From: Desulfosarcina sp. | Lineage (GTDB): Bacteria; Desulfobacterota; Desulfobacteria; Desulfobacterales; Desulfosarcinaceae | DNA length: 15,786 bases | Direction of reading: 5' to 3' | Assembly: GCA_030642405.1 (NCBI GenBank) | Contig: DAOWNV010000030.1 | Coordinates: 1 to 15,786, forward strand | Shown here: positions 1 through 6,894 of the stretch, piece after piece | Position numbering within the stretch: position 1 is the stretch's first letter | Layout of the letters: each line of letters starts with the position of its first letter | Position numbers and translations under genes: made by a program | The notes under the pieces: model-generated | Told to the model about the DNA's origin: nothing | Database searches by the model: none | What the model saw: the letters and a program-made list of their open reading frames with translations, nothing else

Positions 1-596
1 GCGACGCCACCTAAAGAACCCTGGTGGAAAAAGGAGAGAAAAGCACCGGTTGCCGCAAAAACCGCCATTACCTCGTGCATATTGTGGCTGAGGTTATGAA
101 AGAAAGGAACCTCGTCCAACTTGCGGTTTTCCAAAATCAGAGGAATATACTCAATGGTCAGCACGGCAAAATAGCAAGACAGGCAAAAGGCCACTTCCGT
201 GAGCATGGAGTGGACGTTGGCATGCCAGAAGATGAACCATCCGCGCAAAGGCTGGCCGATGTCAATAGCGAGAATCAGTAGTGCCGAACTATAGCAGATG
301 AAGCCGATTAGTACAGTGTAGTTGATAATATTTTTCAGTTCGTCCTTGCCAAGAATGTATTTTAGCAATCCGCTGAAAAAAGCACCACCACCTAGAGCGA
401 TAACGGCGAGGTCAGCCCAGATCCACAATGCGAATCCGTAATTATCGTTCATGTTGGTCTGGTTCAACCCCTTGAACCAACACAACAACATCGCGTAAAC
501 TCCCCACGCAAGGACGGCGCCTACTATGCATAGTCCCAGGAGGAATTGCCACATGGGGCACCGTTTGACTCCTTTGGGTATTAAAGCAGAATCCAT
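1..596 (-). CDS. qrcD: QrcD, NrfD/PsrC-type membrane subunit (5' part only)
   Basis: This is the first 198 codons of an integral membrane protein; the rest lies beyond the window edge. The visible part has about five hydrophobic segments, near residues 16-40, 54-78, 91-114, 131-155 and 174-195. The pattern, with polar motifs such as DIGQPLRGW (111-119) and FIFWHANVHS (121-130), fits the NrfD/PsrC family, whose members bind quinone in the membrane. As the fourth gene after qrcA, qrcB and qrcC it should be the menaquinone-reducing anchor of the Qrc complex. The ATG at 594-596 is chosen because AAGGAG (607-612, minus strand) lies 10 nt upstream; the next ATG, at codon 15, has no such site. Family members are usually around 400 residues, so about half is missing. 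Confidence in the family is high; the QrcD assignment depends on gene order. Confidence 0.88.
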   Translation of the reverse strand, partial: MDSALIPKGVKRCPMWQFLLGLCIVGAVLAWGVYAMLLCWFKGLNQTNMNDNYGFALWIWADLAVIALGGGAFFSGLLKYILGKDELKNIINYTVLIGFICYSSALLILAIDIGQPLRGWFIFWHANVHSMLTEVAFCLSCYFAVLTIEYIPLILENRKLDEVPFFHNLSHNMHEVMAVFAATGAFLSFFHQGSLGGV

Positions 597-644
597 TGGG
601 TTTGTACTCCTTGATCTTTACGGTTTACCGTTCTTATTAGATTG

Positions 645-668
645 TCCGGTTAAATCGTTAACCCCGGA
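645..668 (-). other. Hairpin in the qrcC-qrcD spacer
   Basis: In the 81-nt spacer after the qrcC stop, the minus strand reads TCCGG-gg-TTAA, a CGAT loop, then TTAA-CCGGA. This gives nine base pairs with a two-base bulge. There is no T-run after it, so it does not look like an intrinsic terminator. A role in mRNA processing or stability between the two cistrons is inference. Confidence 0.4.
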
Positions 669-677
669 AAAACAGGT

Positions 678-1535
678 TTAGTGATGCGGTTTGGAAATTT
701 TCCCGGTCTCTTCGTGAGCGAGATAATTGTCTCCGGCTCTCCGTACCCATTCTCGATCAGACATATAGTACACCTTGGTATTGGTACCCAATCTCTCCAA
801 TAAACGGAAGGCCCTGGGATTTTTAGATTTGTTGCCGTTATGAGGATCCGGCTGAACAATCTTGTGAACCTTGTGTTCCGGATTGTTGAGGTCCCCGAAA
901 ACAATGGCACCTGCCGGGCAGGCTTGGGTACAGGCAGTCTGATAGGCTTCTTCAGCCACCCTTTTTTCACCATTCAAATAGGCTTTGTCCTTGGCCGACT
1001 GATAACGGTGAAAGCAAAAACTGCATTTTTCAACGACACCCCGCATACGGGGAGAGACGTTAGGACTCAGGTATTTTTCCATTCCTTCAGGCCAGATCGG
1101 GTCCCACCAGTTGAAATACCGTGCATGGTAGGGACACGCAGCCATGCAGTATCGGCAACCAAAGCAACGGGTGTAAATCTGGCTGACGATCCCTGTTTCA
1201 CGGCTATAATCGGTTGCTGTTGCGGGACAAACCGATACACAGGGGCTGTGACCGTCGTGACCTTCACAATGCTGGCAGGGTCTTGGTAGATAGCAGACTT
1301 CCGTATCCGGATAAGACTTGCCGTTGGTGAGTTCGTAAACGCGGATCCAAGTAATGCTGTCCTGTTTGTTGGACTCGTCCTCTCTGAAAGAGACATTGTT
1401 TTCGGACATGCACGCCACCATACAGGAGCCGCAGCCGGTACATTTATCCAAATCAATGGCCATTCCGAATCTCATTACAGGCCGGTCTTGCTTCTGCTCA
1501 CCTTTCACATGCGCTTCATGCTGCTGTTCTTTCAT
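678..1535 (-). CDS. qrcC: QrcC, four-cluster ferredoxin-like periplasmic electron-transfer subunit
   Basis: A 285-residue protein of the DmsB/PsrB/HybA-like iron-sulfur family. Sixteen cysteines fall in four groups: C32/35/38/42, C87/90/99/103, C124/127/130/134 and C171/174/202/206, enough for four [4Fe-4S] clusters (C81 is extra). The second group has the widened CxxC-x8-C-x3-CP spacing typical of this family. It should carry electrons from QrcA/QrcB to the membrane subunit QrcD. No signal peptide is visible, so export probably occurs by hitch-hiking on the Tat signal of QrcB. It follows qrcB by 21 nt with GAGG just before the ATG, and an 81-nt spacer separates it from qrcD. From memory, the characterised Qrc complex was reported to hold one [3Fe-4S] cluster; this sequence does not show an obviously missing cysteine. 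Confidence 0.9.
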   Translation of the reverse strand: MKEQQHEAHVKGEQKQDRPVMRFGMAIDLDKCTGCGSCMVACMSENNVSFREDESNKQDSITWIRVYELTNGKSYPDTEVCYLPRPCQHCEGHDGHSPCVSVCPATATDYSRETGIVSQIYTRCFGCRYCMAACPYHARYFNWWDPIWPEGMEKYLSPNVSPRMRGVVEKCSFCFHRYQSAKDKAYLNGEKRVAEEAYQTACTQACPAGAIVFGDLNNPEHKVHKIVQPDPHNGNKSKNPRAFRLLERLGTNTKVYYMSDREWVRRAGDNYLAHEETGKISKPHH

Positions 1536-1556
1536 CAGAACCTCATGTCAGATTGG

Positions 1557-3725
1557 TTATGCTTTATCCAGCTTTGCGCGAATTCCCCAAGCGGCGTCAA
1601 GACCGGATGACGGATCCTCTACAGGGCCGATTAAGTCATTGATATTGACACCTTTATCAGCCAGGTATCCGTCATAGGCAGTATGACCCAGTCCCCTGAC
1701 CATGGCAATTACGCCCGGCTGGATACCATGGACCAGATGAATACGGACACGGGCTCCTCCGCGTGGAGTTGTCAGTGTCGCTATCGTCCCCTCTTTCAGA
1801 CCGTTGGCTTCGGCGGTTTGCGGGTTAATTTCGACAAATCCGTCTTTTCCTTTTATAATCGTGTCAGCAACTGTTTTCACCATAAAGGGAGTACTCCCGA
1901 TATAACTACTGGATATACGAATGGTATCGTACGGCACGAGAAGCAAAGGAAAGCTATTCACATCGCCCTCTGCGGTTACAATTTTCGTATCCAAGGGTGC
2001 GGGTTTTACCTTTTTGGCTACGGTGTTAACGTCGCTATCTTCCCATACGCCGGTTTCCATGAGAGAGTCCCATTTATTTCCCAGCGTCTCCTTCAGACAG
2101 GTTTCGTAGTCTTCCCATGGGAAGGCGCCTGCAATAGTGTCACCCATCATTTTAGCAGTCGTAATCAGAGTTTCACCCAAATGATGCGTGTTGAATTGAG
2201 GAGAAACGACCGGCTTACTCAACCCAACGACCTGTTTTACTAGCCCGGCACAAACGGGTACATCTTCATATTTTTCCAGGTAAACATGATCGGGCATTAA
2301 CAGGTCGGCCATAGCGGCGGTTTCGTCATTGAACGATGAAAAACTAACGATAAAAGGGATTTTGGATAGAGCTGCGTTGACTCCTTGGGAATCAGGAAGG
2401 TCGTGACAAGGGTTGGCTCCGGCCACCAGCAAGGCCTGAAGCTGATATGGTTCCTCGCCGTTAATATTCCCGGCAATGCGATGGATCAGAGATTGGGCTA
2501 ATCCGCTCGAGTCCTCTCCTGCACCGTCATAACGGGGTTGCGACAGCCCTGCGGAAGCGATTTTATCGGTATCCACCTTAGGCCATCGGATATAGTCTGC
2601 CTGGGAAACAGCCCACAAGCCGCCTTCTTCATTAATATTGCCGGACAATGCATTCAATGCGGTAATCGCTGAAATTTCACGCAGACTTCCCGCAGTCACC
2701 CCTTTACCTCTTCCGTACAGCGCAAGGGGCCGCTTGGCGGATCCGAATCCTTTAGCCAACTCGACAATAACATCAACCGGAACGCCTGTTGTTTCTGAAA
2801 CTTTTTCAGCAGGATACCCTGCCAGAAGTTCTCTCTTCCAGCCCCTGAAACCGGAAATATTCCCTGATCTTACCATCTTCTTTGAAATCATCACGGCAGC
2901 AATACCGAGGGCGAGATCCGCTTCGGTACCAGGGTTAATGGCGACCCACCGGGAAGATTGAGCCGCACTGTTGGACAGTCTCGTTTCTATTTGGATAACA
3001 GGAACCTTGTTATCCTTCCATTGGCTGTTCGCCCTGAACATACGGACGGGTGACCCCCAACCGTCCAGAATTCCACTTCCGAAACTTAAGATATAATCTG
3101 CATTCTCCAGATCGTAACCAAGTCTTCCCTCTTCATCGAAAACACCTTTCAGTACCGGTTCTTCTGCAGAGCTCTGAGATGGCATACGCATAAAATTGGG
3201 GGAGCCGTATGCAGTTAATAGGCGCTGAAGCAATGCAGGGACAGTTCCCCCTCCTGCTCCTGATATGGCCGCCACCGTGTGGGCTTCACCTTTGTTGCGA
3301 ATTTCACCGAGTTTTTCTGATAAAATCGTAGCGGCTTCTTTCCATGAAATTTTTTGCCACTTCCCCTCACCGCGTTCACCCATCCTTTTCATAGGTGATT
3401 TAATTCGGGTGGGTCCGTAAAGCAGCTGAAGCCCGGAAAGTCCCAACAGACAAATGCCACCATCGTTTATGGGATGCCCTTTTTTTCCTTCTATTTTAAT
3501 AGCCCGATTGTCTACCTTACGTACGGAGATCCCACAGCCTCCGGGACATAGGGAGCAGGTTGTATCTTCGTAAATCACCTCTCCATCGGGTGGTACCGGT
3601 GTCCAAGGCCACATCTGGGACCAGATGGAAGAGTCATCCATCAGTTTCCACGGCAACGGCGACAGGGCAGTACCAGCTGCGCCGCCGATGACGAACGATA
3701 AAAAACTTCTTCTGTCAACTTTCAT
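1557..3725 (-). CDS. qrcB: QrcB, molybdopterin-oxidoreductase-family subunit with Tat signal, probably metal-free
   Basis: A 722-residue protein of the DMSO reductase/CISM superfamily. It begins with a twin-arginine signal (RRSFLSF at residues 5-11, then a hydrophobic stretch), so it is exported folded to the periplasm. An N-terminal [4Fe-4S] site is formed by C57, C60, C64 and C92. A nucleotide-cofactor core follows, including AGANPCHDLPD, and a molybdopterin-dinucleotide-binding-type C-terminal domain runs from about residue 600 to the end. There is no cysteine between C92 and the Cys of ANPC, so the usual Cys or Sec ligand of Mo/W is absent; by-eye alignment puts a serine (about 185) at that position. 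This agrees with what is known of Qrc, where this subunit is described as lacking Mo. It lies 71 nt after qrcA and 21 nt before qrcC; GAGGGGA precedes the ATG. Its likely role is structural or electron relay within menaquinone reductase. Confidence 0.9.
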   Translation of the reverse strand: MKVDRRSFLSFVIGGAAGTALSPLPWKLMDDSSIWSQMWPWTPVPPDGEVIYEDTTCSLCPGGCGISVRKVDNRAIKIEGKKGHPINDGGICLLGLSGLQLLYGPTRIKSPMKRMGERGEGKWQKISWKEAATILSEKLGEIRNKGEAHTVAAISGAGGGTVPALLQRLLTAYGSPNFMRMPSQSSAEEPVLKGVFDEEGRLGYDLENADYILSFGSGILDGWGSPVRMFRANSQWKDNKVPVIQIETRLSNSAAQSSRWVAINPGTEADLALGIAAVMISKKMVRSGNISGFRGWKRELLAGYPAEKVSETTGVPVDVIVELAKGFGSAKRPLALYGRGKGVTAGSLREISAITALNALSGNINEEGGLWAVSQADYIRWPKVDTDKIASAGLSQPRYDGAGEDSSGLAQSLIHRIAGNINGEEPYQLQALLVAGANPCHDLPDSQGVNAALSKIPFIVSFSSFNDETAAMADLLMPDHVYLEKYEDVPVCAGLVKQVVGLSKPVVSPQFNTHHLGETLITTAKMMGDTIAGAFPWEDYETCLKETLGNKWDSLMETGVWEDSDVNTVAKKVKPAPLDTKIVTAEGDVNSFPLLLVPYDTIRISSSYIGSTPFMVKTVADTIIKGKDGFVEINPQTAEANGLKEGTIATLTTPRGGARVRIHLVHGIQPGVIAMVRGLGHTAYDGYLADKGVNINDLIGPVEDPSSGLDAAWGIRAKLDKA

Positions 3726-3796
3726 CGATTATCCCCTCACCTTATGTACAAAACAGACGCTGCAATCGTTAACCAGGATTAAATTTTCCTCATCCT

Positions 3797-4486
3797 CTAT
3801 TTATGGCAGACAAAACAGGCATCGCGCTCCGTCTGAACGCTGGAAGTGCGATTGACGCCGGCTTTTTTGTGACACTGAGCGCAGTCATCCATTTTCATTG
3901 TGTCCCAAGTGTTTTTTGCAATTCCGGAAATGTTGTGTCCCCATATATCCCTGCTGTATGAGGTGATCCGGTTATATTCATAAGGGCGCGTCGTTTCAGT
4001 TTCGCCATGGTGGCCATGACATGTAATACAATCCATTTCGGCGCCGATTACATGAGCCGCATGGGAGAAAAAGACACAATCCGGCTGGCGAGAGTAAGAG
4101 AGCCATGGCACTTCACGTTCCTTCCAGACGTATTGTTCCACAAAAATGGCCTCATCTTCGGATTCACCCATGGTCTCTTCATGACAATCAGTGCATTGGG
4201 CAAGTTTTGGGATCCCCGTGAAACTCCCGTCTTCTCTGAAAGAATGGCAGCTCTCGCAACCGTTGTCCACCTCCTCCATATGTAACGCATGATTGAAGTT
4301 AAAAGGTTGCTGCTTTTGGGAATAAAGAAGCTTGGGAAAAACCACCCATCCCAAAACCATGCTGCCTGCAAAACCGATGATAAAAAACAGTATGATCAAT
4401 CCTCCTGCACCCGTATCTTTGTCTCTTCCGGTATGTGCCACGCCATCATCCATCACATCTTTCGCCTTTTCGTCTAAGGTACCCAT
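3797..4486 (-). CDS. qrcA: QrcA, membrane-anchored multihaem cytochrome c
   Basis: A 229-residue protein with a short cytoplasmic N-terminus, one transmembrane helix (about residues 28-50) and a periplasmic haem domain. Five CxxCH haem-attachment motifs are present at 77-81, 98-102, 153-157, 202-206 and 224-228. Extra histidines suited to axial ligation lie in NFNHALHM (63-70) and FFSHAAHV (139-146), as in cytochrome c7/c3-type proteins. The protein should take electrons from periplasmic type I cytochrome c3, itself reduced by hydrogenases and formate dehydrogenases, and pass them into the Qrc complex. It is the first gene of the operon; GGAG lies 5 nt before the ATG. From memory, characterised QrcA is described as a hexahaem protein; only five canonical motifs are visible here, and C137 is an unpaired cysteine. 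Confidence 0.9.
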   Translation of the reverse strand: MGTLDEKAKDVMDDGVAHTGRDKDTGAGGLIILFFIIGFAGSMVLGWVVFPKLLYSQKQQPFNFNHALHMEEVDNGCESCHSFREDGSFTGIPKLAQCTDCHEETMGESEDEAIFVEQYVWKEREVPWLSYSRQPDCVFFSHAAHVIGAEMDCITCHGHHGETETTRPYEYNRITSYSRDIWGHNISGIAKNTWDTMKMDDCAQCHKKAGVNRTSSVQTERDACFVCHK

Positions 4487-4667
4487 GGAATCTCCGTCAA
4501 CCGCTGTGTGATGATTTCTTAAAGAATGAAACCATTACCGAATTAAACTCAAAACCCCTTTTTCTCATGCCGGTCCAAATCGAAGGCACGTTCGGTACAT
4601 CTCACAAACCTAATCTGATTTTATTTGATGCCAATGCTCGCTTTTACGATTTGATCAACAGGAAACG

Positions 4668-4701
4668 TTCCCGCCCGTGGGCAAAAAAATTCGGGAGGGA
4701 A
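4668..4701 (-). other. Strong hairpin at the 5' end of the qrc leader
   Basis: The arms TTCCCTCCCG and CGGGCGGGAA (minus strand) pair over ten positions with one mismatch, around a 14-nt loop that contains seven T. A competing small hairpin GCCC-AC-GGGC uses part of the same 3' arm, so two mutually exclusive folds exist. It would begin a few nucleotides after the predicted transcription start and about 180 nt before the qrcA ATG. A 5' stability or regulatory role is inference. Confidence 0.45.
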
Positions 4702-4714
4702 AAGCTTGCGCCTT

Positions 4715-4741
4715 AGTATCTGCAGTCGGCCGTTTTGTCAA
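4715..4741 (-). promoter_or_regulatory. Probable sigma70 promoter of qrcABCD
   Basis: On the minus strand a perfect -35 TTGACA (4736-4741) is followed after 15 nt by GATACT (4715-4720), or after 17 nt by TACTAA (4713-4718). Transcription would start near 4706, leaving a leader of about 220 nt before qrcA. I found no better promoter closer to the gene. The -35 lies within an imperfect dyad (4727-4765). Confidence 0.5.
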
Positions 4742-4765
4742 GAAAAAATCCTTGAAAACAGGCCG
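4727..4765. promoter_or_regulatory. Imperfect inverted repeat over the qrc -35 box (operator candidate)
   Basis: The left arm CGGCCGTTTTGTCAAG (4727-4742) and the right arm CTTGAAAACAGGCCG (4751-4765) are complementary over three blocks: CGGCC, GTTTT and CAAG, separated by small bulges. The spacer is 8 nt. The -35 hexamer is contained in the left arm, so a protein bound here would control promoter access. There is no T-run, so it is unlikely to be a terminator. The binding factor is unknown. Confidence 0.35.
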
Positions 4766-4914
4766 TTGACCGTAATTGGACCGCAACTGGAAATACCGCA
4801 AAACACACCAATAACCTGAATCCTATCGACTCTTCACCGCTCATTTGACGATTGTTTAGCTCAATTCTTTCGTTGTTTGTCCGGCCCACTTGTTAATCTA
4901 CACCAAATATGGAC

Positions 4915-4944
4915 TTGACATGTGATGATCGAAGATTATTTTTT
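4915..4944 (+). promoter_or_regulatory. Candidate promoter of the ABC/Gld-like operon
   Basis: A perfect TTGACA (4915-4920) is followed after 18 nt by TATTTT (4939-4944), about 160 nt upstream of the first start codon. Other -10-like hexamers (AATAAT, CATAAT near 5024-5037) lie closer but lack a good -35. The choice is uncertain. Confidence 0.3.
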
Positions 4945-5106
4945 CAATAATTTTGCAGACCGACTTCTTAAAAAAAAACGACCGTTTTCCCCCTTTGCAC
5001 CGCCTATATTACGCTTTTGCGTGAATAATAGCATAATAGCAATTGGTTGCAGGGTGTTTTGCCGTTTGTATATTAACAATTCAATAGCCAAGGAGGCTGT
5101 GAGTCT

Positions 5107-6057
5107 ATGATTGAAGTTAAACATCTCACCAAGCAGTTTGGAAATCACCTCGCGGTTAATGATGTCTCCTTTACCGCCGAAAAAGGTGAAATTATAGGAT
5201 TTTTGGGTCCGAATGGGGCTGGAAAATCAACGACAATGAGAATGATCACCGGTTTTTTCCCCCCTACCGCTGGAACGGTGGTGATTGGGGGTTGCGACAT
5301 TTCAACCCAATCCATCGCCGCAAAAAAAAAAATGGGGTATCTTCCGGAAAACGCACCCGTTTATCCGGATATGACCGTATCCGGATACCTTGATTTTTGC
5401 GCTGAAATCCGCGGCTTTTCCGGAGCCCGGAAAAGGAATCGGGTAGCTGAAACGCTGGAACATTGTTTTCTGACGAATGTGCGGAATCAAGCAGTACACA
5501 CTCTTTCTAAAGGTTACAAGCAGCGGGTTTGCTTCGCTCAAAGCATCCTGCACGACCCCGAATATCTAGTCCTTGACGAACCCACAGATGGTTTGGACCC
5601 CAATCAAAAACATGAAGTCCGTTTGATGATACGAGAAATGAGTGCATCCAAGGCCATCATTTTTTCCACGCATATCCTTGATGAAGTGGATGCCATTTGC
5701 AGCCGAGCCATGATTATCTCCGAAGGTACAATCGTTACCGACGATACACCCGAAGGGCTTCGACGACGATCGGCATTCCATGGCTCCATAGTCCTTTCGG
5801 TTCATGGAACCGCCCCCGACGGATGGGAAAACAGTTTTGTGGAATTGGACTATGTTGCAAAAGTTTCGGTTTTAGAAACGGACGGTGATCTATCGACGCT
5901 TCGCATCTTTCCTACCGATCCATCAGTTCCTGTCGCCGAACGTGTCATCGCTTACGCCGGTCAGAAAGGACTGACCCTTTCTTCCGTTTTTGTTGAAAAG
6001 GGGCGATTGGATGATGTCTTTCGAGATATCACAACAGGCAATCGTTTAAATCCCTAA
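5107..6057 (+). CDS. ABC transporter ATP-binding protein, GldA-like
   Basis: A 316-residue cytoplasmic ATPase that should power the ABC-2 permease encoded just downstream. Visible motifs are Walker A GPNGAGKS (34-41), a Q-loop region GYLPEN (77-82) with Glu rather than Gln, signature LSKGY (133-137) in place of LSGGQ, Walker B YLVLDEP (153-159), D-loop GLDP (162-165) and the switch His of STH (H189). A C-terminal extension of about 95 residues follows the ATPase core, as in drug/gliding-type ABC-2 ATPases. The LSKGY signature and LPEN loop are normal for the GldA-like group. The start is supported by AAGGAGG (5090-5096) 10 nt before ATG. It is the first gene of a rightward operon, and 68 nt separate it from the permease start. 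The transported substrate cannot be told from the sequence. Confidence 0.88.
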   Translation: MIEVKHLTKQFGNHLAVNDVSFTAEKGEIIGFLGPNGAGKSTTMRMITGFFPPTAGTVVIGGCDISTQSIAAKKKMGYLPENAPVYPDMTVSGYLDFCAEIRGFSGARKRNRVAETLEHCFLTNVRNQAVHTLSKGYKQRVCFAQSILHDPEYLVLDEPTDGLDPNQKHEVRLMIREMSASKAIIFSTHILDEVDAICSRAMIISEGTIVTDDTPEGLRRRSAFHGSIVLSVHGTAPDGWENSFVELDYVAKVSVLETDGDLSTLRIFPTDPSVPVAERVIAYAGQKGLTLSSVFVEKGRLDDVFRDITTGNRLNP

Positions 6058-6115
6058 AAGTTCAAAACCGGGAATATATCCCTACGCCTTGAATTACCCA
6101 ACAGACCCCCCTCAT

Positions 6116-6119
6116 GGAG
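6116..6119 (+). promoter_or_regulatory. Ribosome-binding site that sets the permease start
   Basis: GGAG at 6116-6119 lies 6 nt before the ATG at 6126-6128. The upstream in-frame ATG (6114-6116) overlaps this site and has no Shine-Dalgarno sequence before it. The downstream ATG is therefore the better start. Confidence 0.6.
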
Positions 6120-6125
6120 TGGCAA

Positions 6126-6878
6126 ATGCAACAAGTCGATTTTTTCAGAAATACTCGAATTATCATGAAACGGGAACTTGCCGGATACTTCGGTTCACCC
6201 GTTGCCTATGTCTTCATAGTAATTTTTCTATTGTTGACTGGATTTTTCACCTTCTACATCAGTAACTTTTTTGAAGTAGGGCAAGCCGACCTCAACGGTT
6301 TTTTTCAGTGGCACCCCTGGCTGTTCATGTTCCTGGTTCCCTCCATTGCCATGCGTCTTTGGGCTGAAGAGCGCCGGTTGGGAACCATTGAACTGCTGTT
6401 GACGCTGCCGGTAACGGTTACAGAAGTGGTTGTAGGCAAATTCATGGCCGCTTGGGCCTTTATTGGTATAGCCCTTGTGTTGACCTTTCCGATGGTACTC
6501 ACCGTCATTTATCTGGGAAACCCTGACCTGGGCGTAATTTTCTGCGCCTATATCGGCTCCTTTCTCATGGCCGGAACCTTTTTAAGCATCGGCAGTATGA
6601 CATCAGCGCTGACGAGGAGCCAGGTGGTTAGTTTCATTTTGGCCGTCGTCGTCTGCCTTTTCCTTATCCTCGCCGGTTTCGCACCGGTAACTTCTGTACT
6701 GTCCGGTTGGGCACCGATATGGCTGGTAAACCTAATTTCATCAACCAGCGTGCAGTCACATTTTTCCTCTATGGCCAGAGGCGTACTCGACCTAAGAGAC
6801 ATACTTTACTATCTGTCGGTTATAGTGTTGATGATTTTCATAAACGGTGTTGTTCTGCAAAACCGTGAGTCGGCATAA
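6126..6878 (+). CDS. ABC-2 type permease, GldF-like
   Basis: A 250-residue integral membrane protein with about six hydrophobic segments. The first begins around residue 24 after an amphipathic N-terminus containing MKREL (14-18). The motif MRLWAEERRLGTIELLLTLP, in the loop after the second segment, is typical of ABC-2 permeases of the GldF/NosY type and probably couples to the ATPase. With the ATP-binding protein upstream and the GldG-like protein downstream it forms the membrane core of the system. The start at 6126 is preferred over the in-frame ATG four codons upstream because of the well-placed GGAG. The stop codon overlaps the first base of the next gene's AAGGAGG, so translation of the two is probably coupled. 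Confidence 0.85.
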   Translation: MQQVDFFRNTRIIMKRELAGYFGSPVAYVFIVIFLLLTGFFTFYISNFFEVGQADLNGFFQWHPWLFMFLVPSIAMRLWAEERRLGTIELLLTLPVTVTEVVVGKFMAAWAFIGIALVLTFPMVLTVIYLGNPDLGVIFCAYIGSFLMAGTFLSIGSMTSALTRSQVVSFILAVVVCLFLILAGFAPVTSVLSGWAPIWLVNLISSTSVQSHFSSMARGVLDLRDILYYLSVIVLMIFINGVVLQNRESA

Positions 6879-6894
6879 AGGAGGCGATAAGTCC

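Larger units (their letters stand above)
4487..5106. other. Divergent intergenic region between the qrc and ABC operons
   Basis: About 620 bp without a credible gene. Short open frames in it have no ribosome-binding site or recognisable sequence, and one overlaps the start of the ABC gene on the opposite strand. The left part holds a probable qrc promoter and a leader with a strong hairpin. The right part holds a weaker promoter candidate, a tandem 8-nt repeat (ATAATAGC twice, 5025-5040) and a small ACGC-TTTT-GCGT dyad (5011-5022). I see no sigma-54 site and no clear Rex- or HcpR-type palindrome. Confidence 0.6.

Noticed and set aside
24..281. Open frame on the plus strand at the left edge
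   Set aside because: It lies opposite the clear qrcD coding frame, whose hydrophobic NrfD-type translation and ribosome site are convincing.
840..1677. Two plus-strand open frames opposite qrcC
   Set aside because: Shadows of the 16-Cys ferredoxin gene; no ribosome sites or recognisable sequence.
4061..4078. PDCVFFSH in QrcA as a sixth haem site
   Set aside because: It has one cysteine and no CxxCH or widened CxnCH spacing, so it cannot be called a haem-attachment motif from sequence.
4435..4716. 93-codon plus-strand frame overlapping the qrcA start and leader
   Set aside because: No Shine-Dalgarno site or domain; it overlaps the qrcA start and the qrc promoter.
4936..5148. 70-codon minus-strand frame in the divergent gap
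   Set aside because: It overlaps the well-supported ABC start on the other strand and has no domain-like sequence.
5503..5517. LSKGY instead of LSGGQ as the ABC signature
   Set aside because: Looks degenerate, but this form is usual in GldA-like ATPases and all other motifs are intact.
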